Positions 20,907 through 28,821 of a DNA stretch of 34,893 nt are shown here, one piece after another. The notes under the pieces were generated by a model, which saw nothing but the letters and a program-made list of their open reading frames with translations, searched no databases and had not been told where the DNA came from. The stretch is from Nitrososphaerota archaeon. GTDB taxonomy: Archaea > Thermoproteota > EX4484-205 > JAAOZO01. Position numbers and translations under genes: made by a program. Every line of letters starts with the position of its first letter. Within the stretch, counting starts at the first letter, position 1. The stretch covers positions 1 through 34,893 of the forward strand of contig JAAOZO010000171.1 of NCBI GenBank assembly GCA_011605715.1. The letters are read 5' to 3'.

Positions 20907-22618
20907 GAATCAAAGAAATAAGAAGGTTTAAGAACCATTTATTAATTACTGTGCATGATAACTTTAATGAAAGTCTCGTAGATGAAATTCTTAACTATGT
21001 GATCTTTTATATGCGTTTTTTCAGGAATATAAGTTCTGTTGATGTAAAGTTTAATAATTACGAAGAAACTATAGTTGACAAAGCAATTTTATCTAAATGT
21101 TTAAATAAGGCGCGTCAAATTTCAAAGCTTGTTAAGACAATAGCGTTAAGATATAGAAGCAAACTCGAAGGTATTGACCTAAGTTATTTGTCAGTCTATC
21201 CGAATTTCGGTGAGCTTTATAACTTAAATAAGAATCCTAAGCAAGAAGTTCTTCTTGCTAACTCAAATTTTAGTATGGATTATGCTTGCAATGAAACTAT
21301 TGAGATTCCGAGCAGATTATACCACTTAGACGCTGTTTTAAAAGGTGGTGTGTACCACATCAAGTATAAAGATATTTTTGTAAAGAATATTTTGCTTGAT
21401 ACTTCGTATTTTCTTAGATGGGTTGTTGATGATCGTCTTCTTGAACCAAATAAGTTTAGTGATTTCATCGAATATAGGTATAAGTTTGCCATAAGGTATC
21501 TAAACAAAACCATCCAAAATCTTTCTACTCAATTAATTAGAAGTATAGCGATTCATTCTGTTTTTGTTTCAATGGGTTTACCTTCCCTTTTTCCCCTCTT
21601 TTTAGATAAAAGTATCAACGAAATCTACCTTGATGACTTAGGAAAGACGGTATATGTTGAGCATGCTGATTATGGAAGGTTGCCTACTAATATCAAACCA
21701 AGGGATAAGGAAGTTAGAGCTCTTCTTTCAGCCCTAAGAAGGAACAGTGGCCAAGAGTTAAGTCTTTCAAATCCTTCTATTAAGGGTGATCTCTCGTTTT
21801 ATAATTCTATTTTAAGAGTTTCTTTCGATTCTTTTCCTCTAGTTAACAACTTCTCCTTTGACATAAGAAAGTTGAGCAAAGAGTCAAAAAACTTATCAAG
21901 TCTTGTTCAAAGTGGTACCCTAGATAAAGTAACGGCATCTTTCCTTGTGAATTTGTTGAGAATTCGTGCCAACATTTCTATAGTTGGAGAGCCTGGAAGT
22001 GGCAAAACGACGTTACTTGCTTCAATTTTGAATTTTGTCCCCAAAAACTGGAGAGTCATAATTTTAGAGGATGTTCCGGAGATTTCTTACTCTTTCTCTG
22101 GGTCAAATTTTTGTTTAAAGCTATTTACTGATCCTTTTGAGTCTAAGACTAAAGTAAGAAAAAAGTCAGAAGAAATAGTTAAGCTACTTCACAGGAATCC
22201 AACTTATGTAGTTCTTGGTGAGTTACAGTACGAAGACCACTTCAAGTCTCTTTTTTATGCTTTATCTTCAGGGTTAAGAGTTATTCATACTTCTCACGCG
22301 CCAAGTATCGCTGGATTCATTGATAGAGTGGTAAATGTTTACAAAATTTCTAGTTCTTTAGTCTCATACCTTGATGTTGTTTTAGAAATGAAGAAAATAG
22401 AAAATGACGGTAAGGTTATACGAAGATTAAATTCTATCGGTTTTGTGAATATTTCAAGTACAGATCCTTATGAACTAAAAGTTGTAAACTTAAATAACAA
22501 TAATTCAGATACTCTAGAAGGTATTTACCAGAATTGGATCAAAATGATATTAGTAAAGAGGAACGAAACTAACTACATTAATAATTTTTGTTTTTTGCAA
22601 AATAGTGAGCTATCTTGA
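20903..22618 (+). CDS. Type II/IV secretion ATPase (TadA/FlaI/GspE-like)
   Basis: A 571-residue hexameric motor ATPase for pilus assembly. Walker A is GEPGSGKTT (about 361-369). It is followed by ILEDVPEISY (Asp box), the Walker B-like YVVLGELQYED (about 433-443) and the His box GLRVIHTSHA (about 457-466). The N-terminal 200 residues are divergent and replace the standard docking domains. Length is close to archaeal TadA/FlaI-type proteins with an added N-terminal region. Together with the platform, pilin and peptidase genes this defines a type IV filament machine. It overlaps the 51-residue ORF before it and the first platform gene after it by four bases. Confidence 0.88.
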   Translation: MRIKEIRRFKNHLLITVHDNFNESLVDEILNYVIFYMRFFRNISSVDVKFNNYEETIVDKAILSKCLNKARQISKLVKTIALRYRSKLEGIDLSYLSVYPNFGELYNLNKNPKQEVLLANSNFSMDYACNETIEIPSRLYHLDAVLKGGVYHIKYKDIFVKNILLDTSYFLRWVVDDRLLEPNKFSDFIEYRYKFAIRYLNKTIQNLSTQLIRSIAIHSVFVSMGLPSLFPLFLDKSINEIYLDDLGKTVYVEHADYGRLPTNIKPRDKEVRALLSALRRNSGQELSLSNPSIKGDLSFYNSILRVSFDSFPLVNNFSFDIRKLSKESKNLSSLVQSGTLDKVTASFLVNLLRIRANISIVGEPGSGKTTLLASILNFVPKNWRVIILEDVPEISYSFSGSNFCLKLFTDPFESKTKVRKKSEEIVKLLHRNPTYVVLGELQYEDHFKSLFYALSSGLRVIHTSHAPSIAGFIDRVVNVYKISSSLVSYLDVVLEMKKIENDGKVIRRLNSIGFVNISSTDPYELKVVNLNNNNSDTLEGIYQNWIKMILVKRNETNYINNFCFLQNSELS

Positions 22619-23154
22619 AAATAAATAGGCTTATCAACTTAGTACAAGGCTATCTCAAACCTATCTTTGATAAACTGAGTAACAGAAGACTAGGTCTTTC
22701 AACTTTGCAACATACGTTGTATGTATCCTATAGAATAGTTGGCGAAAATGAAATTCATGCAGCTAGACATGTACTAAAGCTTAATGATGAAAGTGCTACA
22801 TATAAAAAATTTATTTATGCTATAGGCTCTGGGCTCGATGCTGATAAATACTTAACATTAGAGCTAAACAAAACAGAGCAATACCTAAAGTTTAAGTCGA
22901 GTATTTATCAAAGGATTTCTTTTATTGAGAGCTATAATAGAAATATGTACCTGAGAAGTGTAGATAGGCTTAAAGTACTTTTAACAATATTTACTTTTTT
23001 ATCATTTATCATACCGTTTGTATTTATTTTTCTCTCTTTCTTTCTCTTCAAGAATTATGTTGACTTTTTATCTTACTTTATCCTACTTTATCCAATTTTT
23101 CTTTCATTTTTTCTTAGGTTAGCAAGAGTTGAAGATAAATATGTCATCAAATAA
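22615..23154 (+). CDS. Platform membrane protein, first half (TadB-like, single T2SF-type domain)
   Basis: A 179-residue protein. The start TTG overlaps the ATPase stop (TTGA). The cytoplasmic N-terminal part (LSTLQHTLYVSYRIVGENE and following) resembles the helical bundle of T2SF domains, and two hydrophobic segments follow (LLTIFTFLSFIIPFVFIFLS and YFILLYPIFLSFFLRL). A typical archaeal FlaJ/PilC protein joins two such domains in one chain. Here the platform is split across two genes, as in bacterial TadB/TadC. The identification rests on position after the ATPase and topology, since sequence motifs in this family are weak. Confidence 0.65.
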   Translation: MKINRLINLVQGYLKPIFDKLSNRRLGLSTLQHTLYVSYRIVGENEIHAARHVLKLNDESATYKKFIYAIGSGLDADKYLTLELNKTEQYLKFKSSIYQRISFIESYNRNMYLRSVDRLKVLLTIFTFLSFIIPFVFIFLSFFLFKNYVDFLSYFILLYPIFLSFFLRLARVEDKYVIK

Positions 23155-23929
23155 GATCTTCGCAACAGTTATTCTTCTGCTATCTTCTGTTGTTGCTCAA
23201 ACTTTACTCAGTGGAAAGAACTTTAACATAGTTATCATCTCTTTCTTTTCGCTCCTTATTTCTTTGTTGTTAAGAAACGAAAGTCCAAAAGTTAACGTTA
23301 AAGATAGAGAAAAACTCCTTGATTACTTTTCAAGCACAATATCTAGAAGTAAAGAAGGACTTTTCCAAGAGGCATCATTTTTTAAAGATTCAAAAAATCA
23401 AAGAATTAAATATCATAAAAAGCTTGTCTACTTGGTTTCGAATGGCTTTCCAATAGAAGATGCTCTTCTGAAGAGTATTTCAGAAAGTAAAGACCCAATT
23501 CTCGTATTCGTATCAGAGCAGTTGCGCTATGGAAGAATAAGCTCTAACGAAGTTGATAAAGTGATTGGGATGTGGCTTGATAACTTAGGCTACATTCATG
23601 AAACTAATAGGCTCTTGTCTGAGTTTGAAAATAGAGTAACACTCTTAAATTACATTCTGTTTGTCTCCTTTGGCTTTATATCAGCATCGCTTAGATCCTT
23701 TGGATCTCTCATAAAAAATTCTGTAAACTATTTATTCTTTAGCAACTTGAGTTATAATATCGATGCAATAACGCTATCTCTTCTCATGTTTTCTATTTCA
23801 ATATTTACTGTTTCTTCATCTTACTTTAATCTAAGTAATAAAACTATTAAGTTTGCTACTTCTTGTTTTTTGTTTTTAGTTTCCTACCTACTTTTTGGAA
23901 TAATCTTCTTTTATGCAGGCAATCTTTGA
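23141..23929 (+). CDS. Platform membrane protein, second half (TadC-like, single T2SF-type domain)
   Basis: A 262-residue protein. I chose ATG 23141 over the TTG at 23129, since the membrane segments begin soon after it. Two N-terminal hydrophobic segments (ATVILLLSSVVAQTLL, VIISFFSLLISLLL) precede a cytoplasmic domain with LVSNGFPIEDALLKSISES and VSEQLRYGRISSNEV, the helical hairpin pattern of T2SF proteins. Two or three further membrane segments close the chain. It overlaps the first-half gene by 14 bases, so the two halves are made together and probably form one platform complex with the ATPase. Confidence 0.68.
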   Translation: MSSNKIFATVILLLSSVVAQTLLSGKNFNIVIISFFSLLISLLLRNESPKVNVKDREKLLDYFSSTISRSKEGLFQEASFFKDSKNQRIKYHKKLVYLVSNGFPIEDALLKSISESKDPILVFVSEQLRYGRISSNEVDKVIGMWLDNLGYIHETNRLLSEFENRVTLLNYILFVSFGFISASLRSFGSLIKNSVNYLFFSNLSYNIDAITLSLLMFSISIFTVSSSYFNLSNKTIKFATSCFLFLVSYLLFGIIFFYAGNL

Positions 23930-23939
23930 AAATATTGGT

Positions 23940-23950
23940 GCTTAAATAGC
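23940..23950 (+). promoter_or_regulatory. Internal promoter for the pilin gene
   Basis: The gcttaaatagc element would start transcription near 23971, where GGAG begins, about 16 bases before the pilin ATG. A separate strong promoter is expected for a pilin, which is needed in far larger amounts than its assembly machinery. Confidence 0.5.
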
Positions 23951-23986
23951 TTTAGGCCTCATTATATTTTGGAGCTGATCGAAAGT

Positions 23987-24172
23987 ATGAAAAAGCTTAG
24001 AGCTTCTCAACTAATAGAAGAAGGTCTCCTAATAGTCCTCGCCTTAGTGATGATAGGTGCTGTCTTCGGAGTATACAAATCCATAATAGACGGGATCTCA
24101 AACTTCTTTAAAAACATAGTAGATAGCATAGGTAAGGTTGCGTACGAGCTGTTTGGTTGGGCGTATCCTTAA
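23987..24172 (+). CDS. Small Flp/Tad-like type IV pilin (61 residues)
   Basis: The ATG at 23987 gives MKKLRASQLIEEGLLIVLAL followed by VMIGAVFGVYKSIIDG. A class III leader MKKLRA would be cut after Ala, leaving SQLIE with Glu at position +5, then a hydrophobic helix. The IEEGLLIVLALVMIGAV part closely resembles bacterial Flp pilins and archaeal DUF361-type pilins. After cleavage only about 55 residues remain, mostly one long helix with a polar tail ending GWAYP. An upstream TTG at 23969 would add non-leader residues. Base use is visibly richer in G and C than in the platform genes, as in a highly expressed gene. Probable main filament subunit. Confidence 0.75.
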   Translation: MKKLRASQLIEEGLLIVLALVMIGAVFGVYKSIIDGISNFFKNIVDSIGKVAYELFGWAYP

Positions 24173-24175
24173 AAA

Positions 24176-25960
24176 TTGAAGATAAAGAATTTCTCTTTAC
24201 CAGAAGATTTTACAGTTGTTTTATCTGCTGCTATTCTTACGCTCGTCTTTGTGTTCAGCAAGTTCCCTCTACTTTTTCAACAAGGGTTCGTCGCATCTTA
24301 TAGGTTTTTATTTTTGTTTATTGTTTTCATTTCTATTTTTTCAGTTTTCTTGATGTACCAATACTTGCATCTAAATAGGTCTAACAGCAATGTAACTTAT
24401 TCTTTGCTAGAAAATGATTTGGTTTTGTTAAAATCTGACTCAAGAAAATACTTCTTGCAGCTATTTAAGTTAGAGTGTCATGACTTAAGTAAACCTAGTC
24501 AATTTGGTCAATTTTTTGATTTTCTTTATAAGTCTGGTATTAGTATAAAGTTAGTTGCAAACATTTACAACCAATCAAATAACTATCGAAATTTCGAAAT
24601 ATTCATACTCGCTTATGAAGAAATTCAAGGTGACTTTAAACAAGATTACATTCCTATAGTTGAAGAGAAATTCAATTCTCTTCTTATCGCTTCTAAAGCT
24701 TACTCCAACGTTATTAGTTTGACTAAACTAGAAGGCTCTTCTCTCTTAAATAGCTTAGACCTATACTTCCTTAACAAAAAAGAAATAAACCATAATTCAG
24801 AAGAAGAACAAAAAAATTCAGGTGAAGTTTTAGCTTCATTGTTTTTACCTTCTCCAAGTAGTGATTTTGTTAATGGCATTTCTTTTATGTCTAAAGAAAA
24901 AGATAGTGAAAGCGGAGTAATTCTCGGAGAGCAAATATATAAAGGAGAACCTTGTGGTACATTTGTCTTGCCAGTTGATTCATTATTCAAGCATTCAGTT
25001 ATAGTTGGAATAACAGGATCTGGTAAGTCAACTACAAATAAGCAAATTTTAAAGGAACTCAGCAGGCTTGGATTTCACTTTTTACTGTTTGATTTTCATG
25101 ATGAGTATGACCAAGAGTTCTCAAACTCCACTTCGTCTTACATTTTTAGATTTTCAGGAGAAGCTTCTATTGACTTTTTATCACCGTTTGAAATGAAAGA
25201 TTTTTCAAATCATGTTTCTATAGTAACTGATGTCTTTAACAACGTATACTCCTTTTCACCATCTCAATTTTTTGTTTTTCGTGATGTTTTATCCTCAGAA
25301 TTAGCTTATTCAAAAATTAATAGGGTTTCACCAACAATGAGAGGCGTAGTAGATAGACTAGAGAATTATGAGCCAAAGTCGTTTTATGAGAATGAGACAA
25401 AATTTTCGTTATTGCGAAGATTAAAGCCCCTAAGTGAAGGCGAAGGTAGTAAAATATTCGCAATTTCTAATTTGATGAAAATTGACAGTATTCTTAACAA
25501 GAATGTAATTTTAAAAGTCTCTGATATAAAAGATTCTGACTTAAGAAAGCTTACAGTTTCTCTTATACTTGCTTTAGTGTATGAGTACAGGCTGACAAAC
25601 GGGCCAGACAAAATTGGACATTTTATTTCTTTAGAGGAAGCCCAAAACTTTGTCCCGTTTAGAAACAGAACAGAAGAAGCTTCAATATATGAAAAAATGT
25701 TTTTTGAAATGAGGAAGTATAGAGAATCTCTTATTTTAATTGCTCAATTCCCTTCTCAGATTTATCCTGACTTGCTTAAGTCTTGTGAAGTTAAGGTTGT
25801 CCATAGGCTTTTTTCAGCTGGGGATGCATCCTTAATTGAAGATATATTGGGAATAGATGAAAAAATACTTGAACAACTTAAATCTTTGCCGGTAGGTCGT
25901 GTTCTCGTTTTTATTCCTTCTAGTAGAAGTCCTATTACCGTTCAGGTACGTAGGGATTAG
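24176..25960 (+). CDS. Membrane-anchored HerA/VirB4-family ATPase (CedB-like)
   Basis: A 594-residue protein. Two N-terminal membrane segments (about 10-30 and 40-62) are followed by a 200-residue linker domain and a HerA/FtsK-like motor: GVILGEQIYKGEPCGTFVLP, Walker A GITGSGKST (about 278-286), LLFDFHDEYDQE, Walker B GHFISLEEAQNF (about 480-491), and the arginine-finger region ILIAQFPSQIYPDLLK. This family pumps or threads DNA. Anchored forms occur in the archaeal Ced DNA import system and in conjugation (VirB4). No NurA nuclease accompanies it, so it is not the end-resection HerA. The TTG start comes three bases after the pilin stop codon. Confidence 0.78.
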   Translation: MKIKNFSLPEDFTVVLSAAILTLVFVFSKFPLLFQQGFVASYRFLFLFIVFISIFSVFLMYQYLHLNRSNSNVTYSLLENDLVLLKSDSRKYFLQLFKLECHDLSKPSQFGQFFDFLYKSGISIKLVANIYNQSNNYRNFEIFILAYEEIQGDFKQDYIPIVEEKFNSLLIASKAYSNVISLTKLEGSSLLNSLDLYFLNKKEINHNSEEEQKNSGEVLASLFLPSPSSDFVNGISFMSKEKDSESGVILGEQIYKGEPCGTFVLPVDSLFKHSVIVGITGSGKSTTNKQILKELSRLGFHFLLFDFHDEYDQEFSNSTSSYIFRFSGEASIDFLSPFEMKDFSNHVSIVTDVFNNVYSFSPSQFFVFRDVLSSELAYSKINRVSPTMRGVVDRLENYEPKSFYENETKFSLLRRLKPLSEGEGSKIFAISNLMKIDSILNKNVILKVSDIKDSDLRKLTVSLILALVYEYRLTNGPDKIGHFISLEEAQNFVPFRNRTEEASIYEKMFFEMRKYRESLILIAQFPSQIYPDLLKSCEVKVVHRLFSAGDASLIEDILGIDEKILEQLKSLPVGRVLVFIPSSRSPITVQVRRD

Positions 25961-26159
25961 TTTTACTTTCTGCCAACTTATTTAAAAATTTAATTTTTTT
26001 CTCTAGTTCAACTGCGTTCATTCTTTCCATGCTTATTACATTTTTCTTCGTTACCTTATATCCACAGAAGGGGCAAATTCTATAGTGACTTTTTTCGTTT
26101 ATTCCCATAAACTTGCCACATTTAGGACATTTCACTATGAGAAATTTATCCTTCGACAA
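25935..26159 (-). CDS. Small zinc-ribbon protein (DUF1922-like)
   Basis: A 74-residue protein (start TTG 26159) with KCPKCGKFMGINEKSHYRIC and PFCGYKVTKK, that is, two CxxC pairs forming a zinc ribbon, then a helical tail MERMNAVELEKKIKFLNKLA. The pattern is like DUF1922-type archaeal proteins of unknown role. A longer frame reaches 26192, but that part overlaps the kinase gene heavily; a GTG nearer the first CxxC pair is another possible start. It overlaps the end of the kinase gene by 14 bases and converges with the HerA-like gene, overlapping it antisense by 26 bases. Confidence 0.65.
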   Translation of the reverse strand: MSKDKFLIVKCPKCGKFMGINEKSHYRICPFCGYKVTKKNVISMERMNAVELEKKIKFLNKLAESKTNPYVPER

Positions 26160-26733
26160 CTTTAAAAAGCATATTAAGTCGTTGCTTATCATTTAAATAT
26201 TTTTTCATCCAATCGATTTTCTTTCCAGGCTTAAATTTATCCTTTATTATACCCTGCGCAATTTTCTTAGGACTTCTATTTGTAGTATCAATTTCGATTA
26301 CATCTCTCTCAAACATTTCATGTGCTTCCTGTGATATTTGATTAAGAAATTCGCTCAGTACATTTTCTTTAGTTTTTTCAATTCCATACTTCTTGAGGAT
26401 CCTCTTATACAATATCAATGGTTCACATCTTAAAACTATTACTCTTTTTGTACCCCCTCGAACTAAGTTTGCTAGCTCATAAGAATGTATCCAATCTACT
26501 GCTATGTTTGTTTGAGTTGTTCTAACTATTTTTTTCACCGTATTTCTCATCTTTTTCACTAAGACAACAAAAGAATCTGTTTTTCTGTCATACCTTGAAT
26601 ACAGTTTCTTGTCTTTTACTAACTTTCCAACGTCTAAATGAGCAAAATTAAACTTTTCTAGTTCTTTACAAAGTGTAGACTTTCCTACTCCTGGCGTACC
26701 ACTTATAAATAATACCTGTTTCTTTTGGGGCAT
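26146..26733 (-). CDS. Adenylate kinase-like NTPase of the AK6/Fap7 family
   Basis: A 195-residue protein with a P-loop FISGTPGVGKSTLCKEL (residues 8-24), then HLDVGKLVKDKKLYSRYDRK, the substrate-binding pattern of AK6/Fap7, and VLRCEPLILYKRILKKYG with a lid-type segment. In eukaryotes and archaea Fap7 releases or binds ribosomal protein uS11 during small-subunit maturation and has adenylate kinase or ATPase activity. The C-terminal 30 residues, KPGKKIDWMKKYLNDKQRLN onward, are a basic extension also common in archaeal members. The gene precedes a zinc-ribbon gene and is divergent from tRNA-Glu; the TATA-like aatataaaag near 26765 could serve both. Confidence 0.82.
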   Translation of the reverse strand: MPQKKQVLFISGTPGVGKSTLCKELEKFNFAHLDVGKLVKDKKLYSRYDRKTDSFVVLVKKMRNTVKKIVRTTQTNIAVDWIHSYELANLVRGGTKRVIVLRCEPLILYKRILKKYGIEKTKENVLSEFLNQISQEAHEMFERDVIEIDTTNRSPKKIAQGIIKDKFKPGKKIDWMKKYLNDKQRLNMLFKVVEG

Positions 26734-26763
26734 TTTAGTTTTGATTTAAAGTACCGGAAAGAA

Positions 26764-26775
26764 AAATATAAAAGC
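26764..26775. promoter_or_regulatory. TATA-like element between the AK6-like gene and tRNA-Glu
   Basis: aaatataaaagc lies about 30 bases before the tRNA-Glu 5' end and about 37 bases before the AK6-like ATG on the other strand. It fits the tRNA promoter best; use in both directions is possible. Confidence 0.5.
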
Positions 26776-26820
26776 CTTTACTTCTAGTTTTGGTTCGTGC
26801 TCCGGTGATGTAGTCCGGTT

Positions 26821-26834
26821 ATCTTAGGGCCGAA
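26821..26834 (+). other. tRNA-Glu intron 1 (D loop, about position 20a/21)
   Basis: A 14-nt insertion cut at TT|A and AA|A. The helix CGG/CCG is only three pairs, so this bulge-helix-bulge is relaxed. The boundaries chosen restore four D-stem pairs; a shift to between 23 and 24 would leave T13-T22 unpaired. Confidence 0.65.
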
Positions 26835-26851
26835 AGCATTCGAGCCTCTCG

Positions 26852-26866
26852 AAGAGTGCTGAAGAA
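26852..26866 (+). other. tRNA-Glu intron 2 (position 37/38)
   Basis: A 15-nt intron after G37, with the AA|A 3' cut and the anticodon stem as outer helix. The central helix CTCT/GAAG has one mismatch. Confidence 0.75.
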
Positions 26867-26887
26867 AGCTCGATACCCGGGTTCAAA

Positions 26888-26902
26888 TCTAAGCGGTGAA
26901 AA
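26888..26902 (+). other. tRNA-Glu intron 3 (T loop, position 59/60)
   Basis: A 15-nt intron with an almost textbook motif: the T stem CCGGG/CCCGG is the outer helix, TTCA pairs with TGAA, and both three-base bulges are AAT, cut AA|T. Its removal restores TTCAAAT exactly. Position 59/60 is a known non-canonical site in crenarchaeal tRNAs. Confidence 0.85.
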
Positions 26903-27062
26903 TCCCGGCCGGAGCACTTCTGTTTTAATACCTAAAAAGGCTCTTTTTTTTAATGTCAGTGAAACTTGCGAATTTTCGCTCTTAATGACTTCCCAAGACT
27001 TTCTTTGTAGAGAACCTTCTAGAAAGATAAGTGAAAAAAATAAAATACTAAAAACTAAAAAT

Positions 27063-28706
27063 TTATCGCCTTTCTGCTCCCTTTTCTTTCTTTTCAGGCA
27101 ACTTTAGTGTTAAGAACATATCGTCTACTCTTAGTAGTGTCGAAGCAAGTTCTGTAGCTACATTCAGCATAAGCTTTACAGATTTTATCGGTTCAATTAT
27201 TCCAGCTTCTTCAACGTCTACTACCTTTCTGCTAAGCGCATCTATTCCAAACAACTTGTCCTTGGTCTTAACGTTCTTGGCTCTTAAGTCACCTATAGTT
27301 TTTGTTACAGGCATGCCACTGTTTTCTACTATTGCTCCAGCTAGGTCAAACAGTGCTTCTGAAAATCCTTCTATTACTAGACTTATTTCTCCTCCTTTTT
27401 GCATTCCATAGTCTTTAAGTGCGACAGCCATGCCAACTATGTCTGCTACGCCACTTGGTACGTATTTCTCATCTTCATAGAAGTTCGCAACACATTGTAA
27501 CCCTTTCTTAACTACCCTTTCGTATTCCTTAGTTAGCTCCTTACTGACTCCTCTTATTAGTATACTTACTGATTTACTTTTCTTTACATCTTCTACGACA
27601 ACTACTTTTTCCGTAGCTTCGTACTTCCTTTCCTCTACTAAGTTTGCTTCTCCAAGCGTTTTTTCGGAGATGTCGGTATAGTCGCTAACTATTCTTGCTC
27701 CCGTCGCTTCTGCAAGCTTTTCTAAGTCCGATCTCTTTGCATTCTTTACTGCTAGTACTCCCGCTTTTGCAAGCGCTGCAGCGGCTTTATCATCTATCGC
27801 TTTTTGAGAAATAAGTACGTTAGCTCCACTTTGTATTATTTTTTCAACTTTTTCGGTTACAGATCTTCTTTCTTCTTCTTTTAGCTTTAGGATTTCTTCT
27901 GGACTTTTAAATTCTAGTTCAGAAGAAATTTCTGTCTTTTTAACTTCCAAAGGAAAGTCTATAAGAGCTATTCTCGCTCCCGTTATCCTTTTAGGCATAT
28001 TTGGATGCGCAACCTCTTTATCTATAATTATTCCATTTATGAAACTTGTCTCAAAAGCAGAGCCACCTGTTTTGCTGACTATTGCAACATCGTCTATGTC
28101 TATCTTCTTCTTTCCATTAACTTCACGGGTCACTAGTTTTGCTGCCTGGAGTATTGCGTTTACTACATTCTCATAGTATGCTAGTTCTGACCTACCTATA
28201 GAGGGTAGTACTACTGTCCTAATCATGTTCTTTAATACTGTATCATATTCTTCAAGTCTTGGCTTTTTAGAAATGCTTTCTATATACTCATTTAAGAATT
28301 TTCTTGCTTCTTCATATCCTAGAGCTATTGTTGTAGGATGTATTCCCTTTTTGTAGTACGTTACTCCTGTTTCGATTAACTTAGAAGCCAAATAAATCAT
28401 TCTGTTTGTTCCATCCCCAACCATTTTGTCTAGGTTTTTAGCAGCTTCGATGTAAAGCTTTCCAACTGGATGTTCAATGTTTGCTTCAGAGAGAATCGTT
28501 ACTCCGTTCTTTGTATAAGTTATATCCCCAAAGCTTCCTACCAACATTTTGTTAAAACCTGAAGGTCCTAGCGCCGTTTTAGTTATTTCTTCTAATACTA
28601 TACTAACAGTTAAAGTGTTAGCTAATGCCTCATCCCCCGTTCTTCTAGCAACATTTTCTTTCATAACATAAACAGGCTGCCCACTAGCCTCCACAGGAAT
28701 CGCCAT
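27063..28706 (-). CDS. Thermosome-type group II chaperonin subunit, divergent
   Basis: A 547-residue chaperonin subunit of normal length, which would form eight- or nine-fold double rings that fold proteins. Conserved: ITKTALGPSGFNKMLV, the nucleotide site VGDGTN, and AGIIEPIKSVKLMLNVATEL near the end. Departures from the family: the TNDGATIL motif reads TKNGVTIL; GDGTTT reads GDGTNR; the adenine-binding GGGA motif reads PSGVAD; and the usual RGG reads RGV. These changes hit several ATP-contact regions, so the subunit may hydrolyse ATP poorly. It may be a paralog that mixes with a canonical subunit encoded elsewhere. A strong GGGGGTG motif precedes the ATG. The C-terminus is charged and lacks a Gly-Met tail. 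Confidence 0.92.
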   Translation of the reverse strand: MAIPVEASGQPVYVMKENVARRTGDEALANTLTVSIVLEEITKTALGPSGFNKMLVGSFGDITYTKNGVTILSEANIEHPVGKLYIEAAKNLDKMVGDGTNRMIYLASKLIETGVTYYKKGIHPTTIALGYEEARKFLNEYIESISKKPRLEEYDTVLKNMIRTVVLPSIGRSELAYYENVVNAILQAAKLVTREVNGKKKIDIDDVAIVSKTGGSAFETSFINGIIIDKEVAHPNMPKRITGARIALIDFPLEVKKTEISSELEFKSPEEILKLKEEERRSVTEKVEKIIQSGANVLISQKAIDDKAAAALAKAGVLAVKNAKRSDLEKLAEATGARIVSDYTDISEKTLGEANLVEERKYEATEKVVVVEDVKKSKSVSILIRGVSKELTKEYERVVKKGLQCVANFYEDEKYVPSGVADIVGMAVALKDYGMQKGGEISLVIEGFSEALFDLAGAIVENSGMPVTKTIGDLRAKNVKTKDKLFGIDALSRKVVDVEEAGIIEPIKSVKLMLNVATELASTLLRVDDMFLTLKLPEKKEKGAERR

Positions 28707-28821
28707 TTTTTAATTACACCCCCTTTCCCTTTACTCTATAAAGGCTCAATAAAAACTTTCCTTTTTATTATTAAAAGAAATAGGAAAACTTAAAAACCTT
28801 TTCTTAGTCTCTTTGCCTAAG

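Larger units (their letters stand above)
26799..26916 (+). tRNA. tRNA-Glu(CUC) with three introns
   Basis: The acceptor GCTCCGG (26799-26805) pairs with CCGGAGC (26909-26915), with A73 at 26916 and no encoded CCA. The anticodon stem is CGAGC/GCTCG, the anticodon CTC is at 26848-26850, and the T arm is CCGGG-TTCAAAT-CCCGG. Intron 1 (26821-26834, 14 nt) is in the D loop, intron 2 (26852-26866, 15 nt) at 37/38, intron 3 (26888-26902, 15 nt) at 59/60 in the T loop. Removing all three leaves 74 nt with a fully paired D stem including U13-G22 and with A46, known GluRS identity features in bacteria. A T8 run near 26941 may end the transcript. Confidence 0.9.

Noticed and set aside
24176..25960. Calling the 594-residue ATPase the HerA of the NurA-HerA end-resection pair
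   Set aside because: It has two N-terminal membrane segments and no NurA, Mre11 or Rad50 gene beside it; it follows a pilin gene.
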